Part shown: positions 11,816 to 25,907 of the stretch, one piece after another
Layout of the letters: every line of letters starts with the position of its first letter
How positions within the stretch are numbered: position 1 is the first letter of the stretch
DNA from: Astropecten irregularis
Lineage: Eukaryota > Echinodermata > Asteroidea > Paxillosida > Astropectinidae
Direction: 5' to 3'
NCBI GenBank assembly: GCA_963971285.1
Contig: OZ020246.1
Coordinates: 22,365,217-22,429,216, forward strand
Length of the DNA stretch: 64,000 nucleotides
The notes under the pieces: generated by a model
Told to the model about the DNA's origin: nothing
Seen by the model: only the letters and a program-made list of their open reading frames with translations
The model's database searches: none
Program-made: the position numbers and the translations under genes

Positions 11816-14800
11816 TTCTCCAACTTTGAAAATTAAAGGATGGTGCTGAGCGCGTAGCGCGAAGCACTAACGGCTTGGGGTTTGGGGCCCCGGGAAAATT
11901 TGGATTCTAGATGCTCTGTGATGCATTCTAAAGCCATTTCTGTCCACTTCACCCAAATGTTTTTGTGTGCAAAATTGTCAAGATTTGTATAAGACTTCCA
12001 TTTATTAAGAACAAAATTATTAAACAGAACATCAAATAAAAGATCAGTACCGACTCTTTTTTCCAAAATTTCATTTTTCAGTTATTGATGTAGGTAGTTA
12101 ACAATTTGTTCTTCAACAAAGGTTAGCCTTGTTTGCATCTTGTGCTGATGGCTTAATAAGTCAGAAAGTTAATACTTGACTGATTTGTCTTGTACTCTTC
12201 CTTTGTACAAGTATTAAGAATCAAAGGAAATTGGTCTTAAATGTCAGAGTTACAAATAGCCTGAGATTGATGTAGGCAAAAGATGGCCAAGCTGTCTGGT
12301 TTCCACCTCATTTCATTTGCTGTGGACATAACAAATCAACACATTCCCATGGATACGGGTGGCCAGTGGCTTGGGGCACCGTGCTGTTTTTCGGGGAAAA
12401 CCTGCCCTAACTTTGGCTTTTCTGTTGACCATTATTTTGACCATCTGACCATCGGTGGACCAATTAAGAGTCCACACCACTGTTCTTTATAAGGCCAGGG
12501 GGTCAATCTAAACAAAATGTGTTGCCATTAGTGATGGCCGGACTTCTGCAGATTAACTGCTTGTAGGCAGGAGTTTTGTTAACGAAGTCAAATTTTGCCT
12601 GTTGGACTTTGACGGATTGCGAATGTTGATGTAAGAATTTAGTTGTAGGATCAACACTTTCAATTGCCTGAGAGTGTAATGTGTTTTTACAGAAAGTGTT
12701 TGTTTGGTAATTGCTGGTCTAAAATTAGCCTGCTCTATCTTTATACAACAATATAGAAACACCAAATTAGACAAAATTAAGAATTAAGAAAATTGTTCTG
12801 ATTAGAAGATGAAAAACAACATTTGAAGAAGATTTGTGTTTTGACCATGGTATCTCAAACTAAATTCCTAGTATATCCTACCCTAGGTTAAAATGTGACC
12901 ACTGCACTTTAGATTTTTCTCCATTCTCTCCTGTCATTTCTTTTTTAGCAGGTTGACCTAATGAGTAATAGTATTGTGGTTTTATCATTATTTTCCATTC
13001 TCTTCCAATTTCATCAAAGAACATGGTTTTGCTACATTTTGTTAGAAACCTTTTTCATAAAATTCCAGAAGTTTCCAATTTGGCTTTTACCACATTTTCA
13101 AAATTTTGACATCTGAAATATATTAATGTGTCAAACTGGTAAAGGTGATCTTTTGGGAAGTTGAGTTTTGAGGAGGGTGCAAATAGCAACACGGTAATTG
13201 GCAGTTCCTCAGGGTTTCAAATATAACAGTTTCTAAATTTGGGTAAATTGGTAAATATACAGTGTAGGCATGGTGGCTATGACTCTGTAAGTTGTCAAAA
13301 GTAACTTGATAAGTTGATAAGTAACTTGTTTTATGCATGTATCATGATTCATTGTTCATTTTGTTAGTAGACTAACCACTACTCCATTGTTCTTCAGATC
13401 AGTATACTTGTTTTGCTGTTGTTTGTGTCACGGAGTGCCTTTTTTGACCTGGTTCTCAGCTGGATTCCAAAACAACAACACCCCTATCCCCTCTCTCTCT
13501 CTCTCTCGCGTGCTGTTGTAACAATACTTCTTCCCCCTACCCTGGGGTGTTAGTTGACGTCTGTTGCATGAACAATACTAATTTAATCCAGCCAGTGGCG
13601 TTTGAATCGTTTACTGGTTTGAAAGGCTCCTAAAACTCTCGCCGTTCCTTGCTCCTTATCCTTCCTCCCTTTTCCAGCCTCTACAAAAAAAAAGCAGCTC
13701 TGGCTGAGATTGCATGGCTCCATACCCCAGCTTGTGTGTACAGTATAATTTACCAAAGCACCTGTAAGTATGTTAGCTGCAAGAAACAGCCAGGGCCCCC
13801 ACAGCCACATTTGTCCCGCATTCCAGTCATTGTTCGGGCACAAAGGTCCAAGACAAAGCTGTAGTCTGTGTTTGTTGTTCTTTAGGTGCTTAAAGTTCTT
13901 GCTCCACACGCAACCCTCATCCTGCCTGATTGCACACCGGGTCTAAGACATAGCTACAATGTATGGCCTCCTACTACTACCGGACCCAGAGTTACCTCCT
14001 CCTTCTTTTCCCTACTCAAGGACAGCTCTTGACTGGAGTACCCAGAAATGCTAACCTAGCTAGGATGGGCCAAGCATTCAGGACTTTAATCCCAGTGAGC
14101 TGATTGAACAAGGAGAAACTGTATGGGAGCTGTATAGCACAGCGACTATACTACAGTCATCTATGATGACAGTACATGGAAGCCTTTTGCTAGCCAGATT
14201 GCTAAACATGAATGCAGATGAATCACTGTCATTGTTTGTTACGCAATGGCTGGTTGTTTGTTTGAAACGTATTGTTGTACTGCAGCTAGCTCTGAGCGCT
14301 GACAGTGTGTTTGTGATGGCGTGCGAATACCAATAGATTGGTCTGCCTGCAGTTTCTATGCAGAGTTTATTTTTTCAATGAATAAAAACAAAGGTGTTAC
14401 GAAAAACGTAATACCCTTGGTTTACCGGTACGTAGATGCAAATTTTATGTACGTCAGTATTGTGCATGTATGTTACTATGTGAATAACATAAACACATCT
14501 TGTAAAGTTGTATCACACACAGTGTCCACATTCAGTGTCCGATAATAGCACTGGAACATGTCTAGTAGTCTGGTGCCTTGTAAGTTTTGCAGAAGTAAGG
14601 GATACACAGGTTTCAGGGGACAAGGGCTAACTTTATGTTTATAAAGCACATGATACTATATAGCTACCATTGTCCATAAAATATGAATCTCGGAACAAAG
14701 GACTGAATTGAATTCAGAATGAGGAGCAAATGTTTTCCGGGACAATTTGGAAATTGTCAGCGTATTTCTACTGACGGAAGTTTGCCGGGTGTTTCCGCGT

Positions 14801-16181
14801 GTCTCCGGGTGTTTGTGGGTAGAGTGTCCAGTAGAAACACAATTGGGTGTTGAATTTTTCGATCGTCACCTGGCAACACAACGATCGCCAACAACCACCT
14901 CTTGAGGTGGATCTTGACGGGTGTCTTTGGGTCGCATTCATCTAGCACGTCCGGTCTACCATCGACGAAGCTCGATTGTGGGCAACACTCGCATTTTGGT
15001 ACTTGGTAGAAACAAGGCGTTTGTCTGTGATCCGGGATCACCAGCACCTAGAAAATAGCGAGTAAGAAAACCGGGTTTTAGCGTGTGCTGAGCAGAAACA
15101 GACTGTTTGAGGAGCAAGACTCTGTGTCCTCCATTTCTCCAACCTCTAACCCCTCTTCCACATGTCAGCGTTTCTCCTTTCAATTCCAGGAATCCTCTTG
15201 ACCTTTTGCCCAGTATTCCATGGCCTTTGTTTTTGGAGAGAGCTGTTTGTCGTCTGACTTTAAAGATCTTGATCCAGCCCAGGTTCCTGAGTATGCTGAA
15301 CATGTCCTCCGAGATTTGAACTCTTAAAAAGACTTGAATCCCCCAAGAGATCATACAGATTAGGCCAGCATGAACTGTATTCCAAACCAGGTCAGCTGTC
15401 TTCATCGTGCTTAAATCTGGCATATGATTTCTTTGTTTGATACTGCGCAGATGGGATGCATTTTCCTTGATCTGTGGATGAACAGCGAAACTTGCTGGAA
15501 TGTTCCGTGTTTGATCTGATATTCATGACCTTTCAGACATTGCATATCACGGAATTTTAAACTACTAGGGCAATTCCACGGTAACGTAGTTACCCCGTTA
15601 AGTGACTTTGACCTATTCCTTGATCAATCATTCTTGAAAGACACCAATTTAAAAAGGTTTTATTGGAATCAGCAAGTATAAGCCCTAGACCTACCACTTA
15701 TGATTCCTTGAAATGCATGCAAATACGCAAAAATTAGGTGAACCAGGGTAGTTTGCAGGTTGTTAAAACAACATGAACGTGTTGGACTGAAGACTGCTGG
15801 GCCTTCCTTATTTGTTTGGCCTCCTTAACATGGCCTCCCCTCAAATTCAAGATCAGGTGACCATCCTTTCACTTTCCGATGGATGTCTTGATCCCTTATT
15901 CCCTCATCAATCCCTCTCCTGGTCCCCTCCCCCCATGAGGGTTGAACTTGTGCCCTGACCTGACCCACATGCTATTTGTAAGTATTTGTGGTTGACCTGG
16001 CTTTTGTGATTGGGTCAAGGTTGGGACCATTATTAATCTCTCAGTGGAATAATGTCAGATGGCTGTTGTCCAGTTCCTTGACCATGGTTTAGCCGTTTAG
16101 ACCCTTTCCTTGTTGATAGCCGGCTTAACGGATTCTGTGTACAAAACTTGAGCGCAAAGTGTCTCACAATTCAATCCAACA

Positions 16182-16408
16182 GAGGCCAATTTCATGGAGC
16201 TGTTAAGCACAAAAAATTGCTTAGCACAAAATGTCTTGCTCAATAAAACAAACCAGCATTAAACATTTCATTTGATATTCGTGGTCAGTGAACAACAGCC
16301 ATTTAGAACAATCACAAGTGATACACAACACATGGAAATTTGGTTGCTAATCCTTTTTATTATTACACCAACATTTCATAGTAAGCAATTTGTTTGTTCT
16401 AAGCAGGG
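16182..16408. repeat. GGCCAATTTCAT foldback, diverged copy
   Basis: Matches the 23846-24086 element over GGCCAATTTCAT, TTAAGCACAAAAAATTGCTT and GATACACAACACAT. The right end has decayed. Confidence 0.65.
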
Positions 16409-17099
16409 CTCCTGCATGGTTGTTGTAGCTCACCCAAATAAGTCCAATGTGCACACTGCTGTATTCGTAGTGGTCTAAATAACCAGCCTGTCTCCATGAT
16501 GCAGGCCTAGTCAGACCTCCCAAGAATGTTATCTTGAAGAAGGGGGACGGGGTGCAATCACATTCACATGTATGACAACACGTTGGCACCATCATATTCC
16601 TGCTGAATGTTTCCTCTTGTCATCATTTATAAAAAATATATCTAAAAATAGTAGAGAAAGCTTACTTTCCCTCCAGTTTTGCTTTGACATGAATAACCTC
16701 AACCTGTAAGGTCACAAATGATTGCATGTACATGTACCGAGATACAGAATCAGACATGCCCCTTGCTATAAAGCCAGCACATTGTTTATTCATTCTAGCA
16801 ACATGGGCACCCCCTGGGGCTTCGAACTCATCAAAATAGTCCAACATGAACTAAAAATAAAAGGCCTTTTTCACACTTTAGTTTCTTTTAACGTGTCTAA
16901 AAAAAATTCAAATTTTAGCCCAGAACAATCATGTTCTGCATTAACACTTCTCAACACAAAATGCAGTTTTCATGTCGCACGTTTAAGTTTAAACAAGGAG
17001 ACAAGACCCACTCACGGTCACAGTGTGATGCCAATTGCCAAGACATAAAAGAAGTACGATGACATATACTGCCACTTTTAATATTTCATCAAATCTGAA

Positions 17100-17245
17100 A
17101 CTTTGCTTCTGACTGCCAAATGAACAAAGATAATTGACTATCAGGGACAGCACCTGCAACATCGTGCTGGATAGTTTATTTGGCAAGAGCGCCAGTACAG
17201 TATTCCGGAGGTCGCTGGTTCGAATCCTGCTACACTTTTCAATGA
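17100..17245 (+). repeat. tRNA-derived SINE copy
   Basis: TGAACAAAGATAATTGACTA, then GTACAGTATTCCGGAGGTCG and a B-box GGTTCGAATCC. The A-box is damaged (GGATAGTTTATTTGGCAAG). Same family as 7553 and 31654. Confidence 0.6.
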
Positions 17246-18559
17246 CTTTTAATATTTAACAAGGGGATATAGCACGGTCTGTGTTTTTCTTTTTGAAACT
17301 CATCTTTTAGATTTGGTAGAGCCCCACTTTATTAAGGGAACATTAGAACAAGGAGGCCAGAATTATGATTAGAAATATATCACCATAAAAAGTACCAATG
17401 TTGAGTTTGTTATAAATCTTGAAGCAGTGTGCATCTTTTTTTTTTTTAAGGAATAATTAGTCTGATATCCAAAAACGTAAATTTTGAATCCACGTGATGG
17501 TTTAAGGACATACTGTACATGAAATAATGTTGGAGATTTTTGTACAGTCAGGGGATGGGGAAAGGGTACAGACATTCCATTGGCCCATGTGATCTGGTTG
17601 CTAGGATACTGATCAGGCTAATCACATGTACATTGTATGTACATTCCTCGACCCATATTCCACCAGACAATTGTAATCTGGAGATTCTGGACAAAAAAAA
17701 AAACACTGGTTGGCCTACAGCCTTGTCAGAGTCGAAATGAGTAACGTTTCAGTCTGACGTGTATTCTCCGTGGGTGGGGGAATTTAAAGGGTTTGCTGAG
17801 GTAATATTACTGATGGAGTGAACTATGAATGCTTTAAACGCATTTTTATGTGGCAACAGAATGTGCATGGTTGCAATAAAACAATTGGAATGGCTTGGAT
17901 CAATTTCAGCCAGTCTGACCCAAATTCTGTAACCCTACCATCCAGCCATCTCTACTGGATTAGGTTTCACAAAAGAATGTCTGAATTGTAAATTCCGAAC
18001 CCCCCTCTTTTTTTTTTTATAGTTCGAGCCATAACCAGTCCTAATTTCTCTGTTGATTTTTGTTTTGCTTAGCATTGCAAAACAAGGGCTGAACCTATGG
18101 TATGCGTAACCCTTCATCGCCCAGCAAAATACTGACGCAAACAATTGTATGCAGTATGCGCCCCACAAATATATTTTGATCTAATTTAGTTGTTTTCATC
18201 TCAAATTCTGTTGTGTGTGGGTGTGCAGGGGGGTATTAGGCAGGGTCTTTGTCTGAAAATTTGTTAGACATGATTTTATTTATTGTCAGGATCTTATAAT
18301 AAAAGCCCTTTGTGGAATGTGTGTGATCCTACCCCCTGGCAGGACTAGCCAGACACGTCACATGAAGGAAACACCCCTCCTTGGTGGATGGTTACAGGTA
18401 AACTACATGTAGAGTGCACACGAGCTGCTAACTTTGCTACTACATGTAGTTCCAAAGTTAGCAGCACATAATTGTGCTTTAACTGACTTAACAGTGTAGT
18501 ATGGTATGTAAGCAGCAATATGTTCCCGTTGAATGGTGTGAGAACGCTATTGACTTGAA

Positions 18560-18843
18560 GGTGCGGTTCTAGGGTGGAGGGGGAGCTTGAGCCCCCCCAA
18601 AAAAATGTTGTCTAACTTCTCCCTCCCCACCCCCCCCCCAAAAAAAATGTATTTGTGTAGGCTATAGGTGCATGCTTTTCTTCTCCTAATAAGACATACA
18701 GAAGCTCTTCTAGACCCCCCCCACCCACCCACCCCCCTAAAAATTGCCTGTTCTAGCCCCCCCCCCCCCCCAAAAAAAAGGAATGGCTGTTCTAGCCCCC
18801 CCCCCCCCCCACCCCAACAAATATTGACTCTAGAACAGCGCCT
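18560..18843. repeat. Foldback with poly-C/poly-A tracts
   Basis: The outer ends GCGGTTCTAG and CTAGAACAGCGCC are inverted copies. The inside has repeated blocks of 8-16 C followed by 6-8 A. Frames here read as Gly or Pro runs and are not genes. Confidence 0.55.
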
Positions 18844-19958
18844 GCCGACTTGTGAGCATAAACTTAACTTCTGTTCCCTTTCTGCTCTAATGTTTATGGC
18901 CAACTTCTAACATGACATTATGGCACATGTAGGCCCTATACATTCATGTATACAATGTATATACATGTACTGGTACATGTTCAGTTCAGAATTGTATACG
19001 ATTACCCTTGATAGGCTGTCGTTTCGTTCCGTTTTTTTTTTTTTTCCCCATGGATATTATATCAATTGGCTGCTGCTTTTACTGCCGTAGTCTGTTTGTT
19101 TTGATCATTTACTTCATTCAACTTGGAGAAGTTGTTCAAGAACTCATCCAATGTGTCAGAGAAATAGATTAATTGAAATGAAATGAAATGCTATCATTCT
19201 GTACCAATGCACGGTTGAAGAGTGCAGTTGCGCACCTTAGCTGGAAATAGCCAGGACAGGTCAGCGATACATAGCCAATGATTTGTTTGACCTCTGCACA
19301 CCCGGACTGCATTTTGCGGTTGTGAACACTATCGGCGAACAGCTCCAATGATTTGAGCTACATGATCAAAGTCACTTTCTCAACCGAACTCCCACTGTGA
19401 CTTTTTAACAGCGAAAGATAGCAGCGAAGTGAACAGCTCGTGTGAACATACCCTATGGGCTTTTTCCACACTGCAGCACCTATTACACCTGTCAACATTT
19501 ACATGGGTCCACCCTGCGGCAATTTTTGAAATTTCAACATGGGCCAGCAATGCTCTGCATTCATAATTCCTAACACGAAATGCACTTACATTGGCCTACA
19601 TGTATATCATGGAGTATAATTATGTTCCATACTCACATGTAACACATGCGCACATGTAATTACCGGTACATGTTTTTGTTTCAACCTATGTCTTGTATTG
19701 ACCAGTTCTAACTTCTGACGTGCTTTCACGTTTGGTAAAAGCAAAAAATGATGGTGATGATTCAAAATTGACTGATTTTGTTTAAGTATGACTCATTGAT
19801 GGCACAAGATTGACTTTATTTTGTCTGTGAAGAACTCGGACAAAACCACCTTCAAGTTTCAACATTTCAACAGCTTAAGATCCACTTCACAAGTAGGTTT
19901 AGTTTGAACACAGATCAAGCGGTTCATTCTGTTCCACACCATGTTACAATATTGCAGT

Positions 19959-20294
19959 CAGGGTTCTAGCCACAGTGGGCGGCGCTGGGCGGGATAGCCC
20001 GGCACTGGAAATTTGCGCCCGGAACTTGGGTCTGAAATAAACTCTGCTACCCAGCACAAATTTCCGCAGAGTGAATTAAATGTATTGCCAATATTGTGAA
20101 TTTTGATCACATTCCTGAATAAAAGTTCACTCTTTTCTATGTTTTGAAATGTAAAGCACTGATTCTCAATGTTTACAAGACGATATAATTTCCAACTTTT
20201 AGCATAGGCCTACCGTATATCTGTACATGTAGCAAACTAGGGCTCAACTTCATTTCTAGAGCCCACCACAAAAATTTGTCTGGCTATAACCCTG
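19959..20294. mobile_element. hAT-type non-autonomous element
   Basis: Ends are CAGGGTTCTAGCCA and TGGCTATAACCCTG (inverted, one mismatch). They are flanked by an exact 8-bp duplication ATTGCAGT at 19951-19958 and 20295-20302. 336 bp, no transposase. Confidence 0.85.
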
Positions 20295-21598
20295 ATTGCA
20301 GTGTGAAAAGACCAGTCAGTTTTTACTAGTGTTAAACCTGTGTCCATCACAGAGATTTTTGACAGTGTGAACATGCCTTATCAGCAATCCTGAAATTACA
20401 TGCATCAGTGGCAATTATGGTATTTTTTCTCCGTCAACACCAGTTCTATTGAATGAAGTGTGTAACATATACAAAAGTTCACTGTTTAGATTTTAAAATT
20501 TGCTCAAGTTCAGACATAACAGTCATTGAATGGATCTTGTCTATTTGGTATACTTGAGCATTGTTGAACATTAGGAAACACCTACATGTACCTTATTTTT
20601 GTATTAAACCTACAATTTACAAGATTTATCTTCAAACGGAACCTCTTGCATGTTTCTTCATTGATTTTCAGGGACTCCCCGTTTTTCTGGCAAAACGGTC
20701 TTGATTTCTGAAGTTCATACCGGATGTTTTGTTGTAAAAGAAAGTGCCAGCCAAAGTGGTGTCTGGAAATGTACCCTGTGTTGTGCATGTTGGTTAATGG
20801 TTGGTTTGACAATGGCACATGCTCAGCACTTGTTCTTCTGTGGTACAACATGTAATCAATCATGAAGGCTGACCACATTGGGCTGCACTGTAGGAAACAT
20901 GCTCCTCTGGCGTGTCTGGTTATCCCACCCATTCCTATAACATCCTTATTCAAGAAACTACTACTGGGAGTCCATAGTTCATTGGGAGTGCATGGGGTGG
21001 CAGTACTTGTTTAATAAGTCATGTATTTGTTTATGGTACAGTTTCCTCTGTGAACAGACTTAATGCATAATTTGTCAAGAACTGAAGTGCAGCATCGGAA
21101 TATTTGTCATGTTCAGCTTGCTACATACAATTGTTTTATTCTACGTCAGCTTTTAAAATGTGTATCAACTATCGTGATCTTCAAACATTTATATAGTAGG
21201 CCTACATTTATGTCAAACATTTCTTTGTAAATCTGGTTGCACTTTGGAGGCACGATCAACCTGTTTGTGATTTTCCTACTTTTGATAGTTTAGGCACTGT
21301 CTGTACGTACATAGTGATTTATATTGGTGTTTGAATCAGAGTGAGAAGCTATTTAGGCCTATTGCATTTGAAATTTTGCAACTTTTGGACATAGATTTAT
21401 AATCTTCTCATACATTTAACATTTTTGAATGGATGGCAGTATAGTACCAAAAAATACTAATCTCAAAATTGGCAAATGGTTTCAACTGTCATAAACTCTT
21501 TTGTAGTTAGGCCCTATACTAGTTTTTCCTACGAGTGACATGAAGATCTTATCACTGGTGATGTCACTGAAGATTAAGAAGATTTGATATGTTTCATA

Positions 21599-21640
21599 TT
21601 GGTATGTAGATCGGTTTGCGGAAACACCATGTAATATTCG
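21599..21640 (+). repeat. Solo end of the 23399 foldback family
   Basis: ATTGGTATGTAGATCGGTTT followed by GCGGAAACACCA matches the tip of the element at 23399-23634. The other end was not found nearby. Confidence 0.5.
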
Positions 21641-23398
21641 TTTGTACTTTTGCACTTCTTATTTTGAAAGAAGTGCGAAAAACCAACTCTGCTTCACTGA
21701 GCATAGACATACAGGACTCCTTTCCCCCATCAAAACCCGAAATAATCACGAGAACCGAAAATGAAATGATAAAGTGGGTTTTCAAGCAAAAGATCTTCCT
21801 TAAAACTTGCATTTTGTTTTCAAGCGCTGCCGATATGGCTAGAAATCTGGCTGTTTAGTAATTAACATAAAACAAACGTTTCCCAAGCTGTTGTGCACCA
21901 ACAAAATTCACTCGCATTTTCATGGTCATCATTGCAACACAGAACATTAAAAAAGCATTAAAAAGCGGAGGTGTGCATGTTACCCCTCTCCCTCCTACTG
22001 TTTGTTGTCGTCCTCGGAAGATTAGACATAGAAAAAAATAATAAAACGGCTGAGATTGAGGAACAATAGGAACACTGCAGAGATGTTTGGTAAGATTGGC
22101 CCCTGTAGAACGTGACCTATGCCTGCTATGATTGATGCTGTGTGTGTCTAGCTGTTGGATAGGGGGCCTAGGTCAGTGGGAAAGGCCAGGTATGGAAGCT
22201 TCCTTGAGGGAGGGAGAGTGAGTGACTGGGAATTCTTGGTAGCTCAGTCTTGCTGGATTTATTATAAATAGCAGCCTGGGGATACAAGGATATTTGAAAA
22301 GATGTACCTAATAATTTCCAGGATTTGCAGAGATTTTAGAATAAAAATATACCAAAAATGTGAAAGTCACGAAGAGTACTTCCCTTTAACTCAAACTCAA
22401 AGAAAGTTTGACTTTGTTTGGCTTTAAATGTCTAAAAAGCTTCAATACACGTAGCACATTGTTTCTGATTGTCATGTAAATCAAACTTTGATGCAGATTG
22501 ATAATGGTTTAGGTGTTTTTTGATGAAAACCTTCAAAAGTCAGTTAAGATCTGATTCATTTAAGGGGACAGTAAAGCCCACTCATGTTTTTTGTCAGATG
22601 CCATTTTCAGTTAGCAAATTTGGGGATGCTTTCTTTTCTTAAACATTCCTCCCAAAATTGTTCTTCGTAGATTTAGTAAATTATTATTATTTTATTCACT
22701 AATTGACATAACACATTAACATACACTATGCAATTTCCATTCAGACATTGTCTTTTCAAAAGTTTGTCATTTCTTTTGCTGATCCACCATTTGGACAAAA
22801 AGTCAGACTTCATGAAAAAAATCTATTGCTGTGAACATAGAGCAAGGCGTGAATGACTACATTGGTATTTCCACTGTGAAGAAATGCATGAAGAATATCA
22901 GTCCATTCGGTCAATGGCCAGGAATGGCCAGAGTTTCACCTATCATCTGAGACTAGGGGGGGGGGGGGGGTTGTCGGAGGTTCTTGCTTGGGGCTGCGGA
23001 TATATTTTGCCAAGGTGGCAGTGACATGCTGTTTTCTTGGCCTTTCGCATGGAGAGCGGAAAATTACCACACAATGCAGGTGATGAAACAACAGGGCAAT
23101 GGAATCAATGTACAGTGCACCTTGTCTCCTGATTATGTAGTAGGCCTAATTGTGTTTGCCTATTTTGTCATTTTTTGTAATCCATTCACTGACGTGAATT
23201 GTGCTGGATGAAAAATGATAAAGGACTGTTAGAAATAGAAGCTTCATTCAGGCCAAATCTTAGCACAAAAGCTTCACTTTACTTTATTTATCTGTATGAC
23301 TTCTTAGGTACCGGTAGGTCATGTAGGTTTAAGAACAAAATCATTGAGGATTAATTAAACTTCTCGAAAGATTTGAGGTTTTGCATGGTAACAATATT

Positions 23399-23634
23399 AT
23401 TGGTATGTGGATTGGTTTCAGAAACAACACTTTCACACTTATTTCGTTCGAGCTTCTCGTAAGGTCTCAATGTTTTTTCGACTAGTCTGCTCTAGTCCTC
23501 ATCAGGAGACTGATGATGAGGACTAGTACCGTAGTCAAAACATTGAGACCTTATGAGAAGTGTGAACGAAATAGAAGTGCGATAGTACAAACAATTCTCA
23601 CTTGGTGTTTCCGCAAACCGATCCACATACCGAT
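23399..23634. repeat. Foldback element
   Basis: ATTGGTATGTGGATTGGTTT at the left and AAACCGATCCACATACCGAT at the right are inverted. The pairing resumes inside with GGTCTCAATGTTTT against AAAACATTGAGACC, around a short centre TCATCAGGAGACTGATGATGA. Confidence 0.8.
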
Positions 23635-23845
23635 TAAACTTTTGTTACTTTCTGTAAGCTAATCGGTATGGCCTATACATAATAGGCCTAAACATAAAAA
23701 GGTAGGTTTTTCATTGGGTGTAACTACAGTACATAGAGGCCGGAGGGATGGGTTTATTACATCGTTTTAATACATGTATTCAGTTCCTATTCATACATGT
23801 ACATCTACATGCCATCTACACAACTCATCCTCCTACATTCAACCA

Positions 23846-24086
23846 GGGGCCAATTTCATAAAACTGTTTAGCACAAAAAATTGCTAAGCACAAAAATGTC
23901 TCGCCCAATAAAACAAACCACCAGTGCAAATTCCATTTGATATCCATGGTCAGCGAACAACAGCCAAAGAACAATTACAAGCGATACACAACACATAGAA
24001 ATTTGGTTGTTAACCCTGTTTTTATTAAGACAGAAATGTCATGCTTAGCTAATTTTTGTGCTTAACAGTTTTATGAAATTGGCCCC
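23846..24086. repeat. Foldback element, GGGGCCAATTTCAT ends
   Basis: GGGGCCAATTTCATAAAACT and AGTTTTATGAAATTGGCCCC pair without mismatch, and the arms continue through TTAGCACAAAAAATTGCTAA. 241 bp. Confidence 0.85.
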
Positions 24087-24536
24087 AAGATTCCCACACC
24101 CACACCCCTGTGCCAAGTCCTGTGGCTTGCACCTTACCACAGGGCTACGTCTTGTATACATGCATCTATCTCCATACTATGACAAGGGAAACAAACCTGG
24201 ACCTGCACTTGCAGCCAATTGTTTGTCCCATGGATGTATGTGAATACCCAAGGAGGGCCTACATGTACATTCCACCCACTACCTGGCCTGACCTCTTTAC
24301 CCCCTTCTAAACATACTACTCCTCCAAACAACAGTGAGTGTCAAAACAGTTGGCATCCATCCAATTTTTGTCTTCATGGTGCCCAGCATGCAGTCCGAGT
24401 ATTACTTGTTTGACAATTGTCTCCTAAGTTCTTTTGTTCTCGTGGATCCGCTGTATTGTTTCAGTGTGGGATGTCTAATTGTGAGAATCAGATGAACTGT
24501 ATTTCATGGTTCAAGCTTTGACCAATATTTGGTTCT

Positions 24537-24688
24537 GGGGCCGATTTCACTAAACGCTTTGCGATCATCGCTAAAGCCCAAATCCATCGCTAAACGGAAA
24601 ATTGCTACACAAGTAACAAGCGTTTTTTGGTTAAAGGATGGATTTGGGGCTTCAACGATGATCGCAAATTATTAGTGAAATCGGCCCC
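24537..24688. repeat. Foldback element, GGGGCCGATTTCACT ends
   Basis: GGGGCCGATTTCACTAAACG and the right end TTAGTGAAATCGGCCCC are inverted, followed inside by TTTGCGATCATCG against CGATGATCGCAAA. 152 bp, a different family from 23846 despite similar tips. Confidence 0.8.
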
Positions 24689-25261
24689 TGACCTACTATG
24701 AAAGGCTATGTTTTATAAAAGACAAAAGGTCATTTGATATTTGTTTTTTGTCTGGTTTCTTCGATGCATTCCTTTTTGCATTTTTGGGTTGACCACTTTG
24801 GCTCAATTACTTCGTGTTTCTGCTGTTATTTCAGTTAAATACCACTGATAATAATGTCTCTTGGAATCTGGAATGTTGGTGTCTAGCCATTTGCCATTTT
24901 TTGTTGAACATGTATAGTGTTTTTTTCCTTCTTCTGGGAGCAATTGTTCCTGTTGTCATGGTGACCAACTGACCTTTGATCTCTCAAGGAATGTCCCAGC
25001 TTTGTGGAGTGATGACGTATGAAGCAAATTTATTATTGTTCTTTCACAGCTGTTCACAGTCCATTGTCTGAGTACATACACACTCAACGATAACAATAGA
25101 GAAATGTTAGTAGATGTGGTTTCTGTGCCGTATTTGTCGTGACAGTGGCAATGGATTAAATGATCGTTATGTTGACATGATTAGTCAAAAGGTCTAAATT
25201 GATTTTGAATTTCTTGAGTGGAACCTTAATCAAACTATCAAAGGCTATTGCCTTTGGGTAA

Positions 25262-25300
25262 AATCTTGCTAGGATCTAAATGTCAGGGCCTTGTAATTCC
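25262..25300 (+). repeat. SINE fragment (B-box part), decayed
   Basis: AATCTTGCTAGGATCTAAAT followed by GTCAGGGCCTTGTAA, a decayed copy of the 4728 string. Confidence 0.35.
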
Positions 25301-25907
25301 GTCGGCCATAGTACTTTTGTCTACAAAATAGTAATACCATACAAAGGCCAAAACAAATTACATAATAGACTTTGTTGGGTGAGTGCATTTCAGCTCCCAA
25401 AAAGGCAAGTCCTAGTCTTTGTGATGCACTCGCCATACAGCGAGAGAGCGTCTATCACATGTGTGCAGATTTCCTGATTAGTGATGAAAGCCAACCCAGC
25501 ACTGACTGCTCTAAGTTTTGACCAATCAGGGCGCATCTACTATCGTACCATTTGGCGAGTGCGTCTATCACTTAGACTAGCTAGCTGCTATGCGACGCGC
25601 GGAATTGACCAATCAACATCCTCAATCACGATTTAGACGGAAATGTTCTCAAAACAGATCTGATTGGCTGATGTGCCGCGTTGCATAAAATTTGCATGCA
25701 CGCATGTATCAGACATTCGTACGTAGTGGCATGGAGTAGAATGGGTGATACTCAAGACTAGGCAAGTCCTATTATTACTATTTATTCTTTTTTCTTCAGA
25801 TTTGTCTGTACTTTGCCCATTGAACTTCAAGAGTCTTGCTCTGCCTGTGCATCTTTCAAGTGAATTTTCTTTGATTTTAATCCCTTGATCTTGTCCACCC
25901 TATGCAG

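Larger units (their letters stand above)
1..25907. other. Long non-coding stretch upstream of the PSKH1-like exon, repeat-filled
   Basis: No exon could be supported here on either strand. The open frames are short, lack recognisable domains and often run through repeats. In vertebrate PSKH1 the part before the exon at 25908 holds the N-terminus and kinase lobes. I looked for the usual kinase landmarks (glycine loop, HRD, DFG, APE) in the + open frames and found none, so earlier exons probably lie before base 1 and this is intron. Named repeats inside it are listed separately. Stretches with nothing more to say: about 1180-4720, 4790-6910, 7700-8930, 10880-11680, 11820-16180, 17260-18560, 20310-21590, 21860-23390 and 24690-25260. 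Confidence 0.6.

Noticed and set aside
14956-15423. 155-codon open frame on the - strand
   Set aside because: It has no recognisable domain, a competing open frame on the other strand and no clear splice signals or supporting neighbours. Probably chance.
18547-18910. Gly- or Pro-rich open frames
   Set aside because: They arise from long C runs within a foldback element.
20582-20953. 123-codon open frame on the - strand
   Set aside because: No motif or splice context; typical of random open frames in AT-rich DNA of this size.
1-25907. Upstream kinase exons of the PSKH1-like gene
   Set aside because: No glycine loop, HRD, DFG or APE motif could be found in the open frames, so none is claimed.
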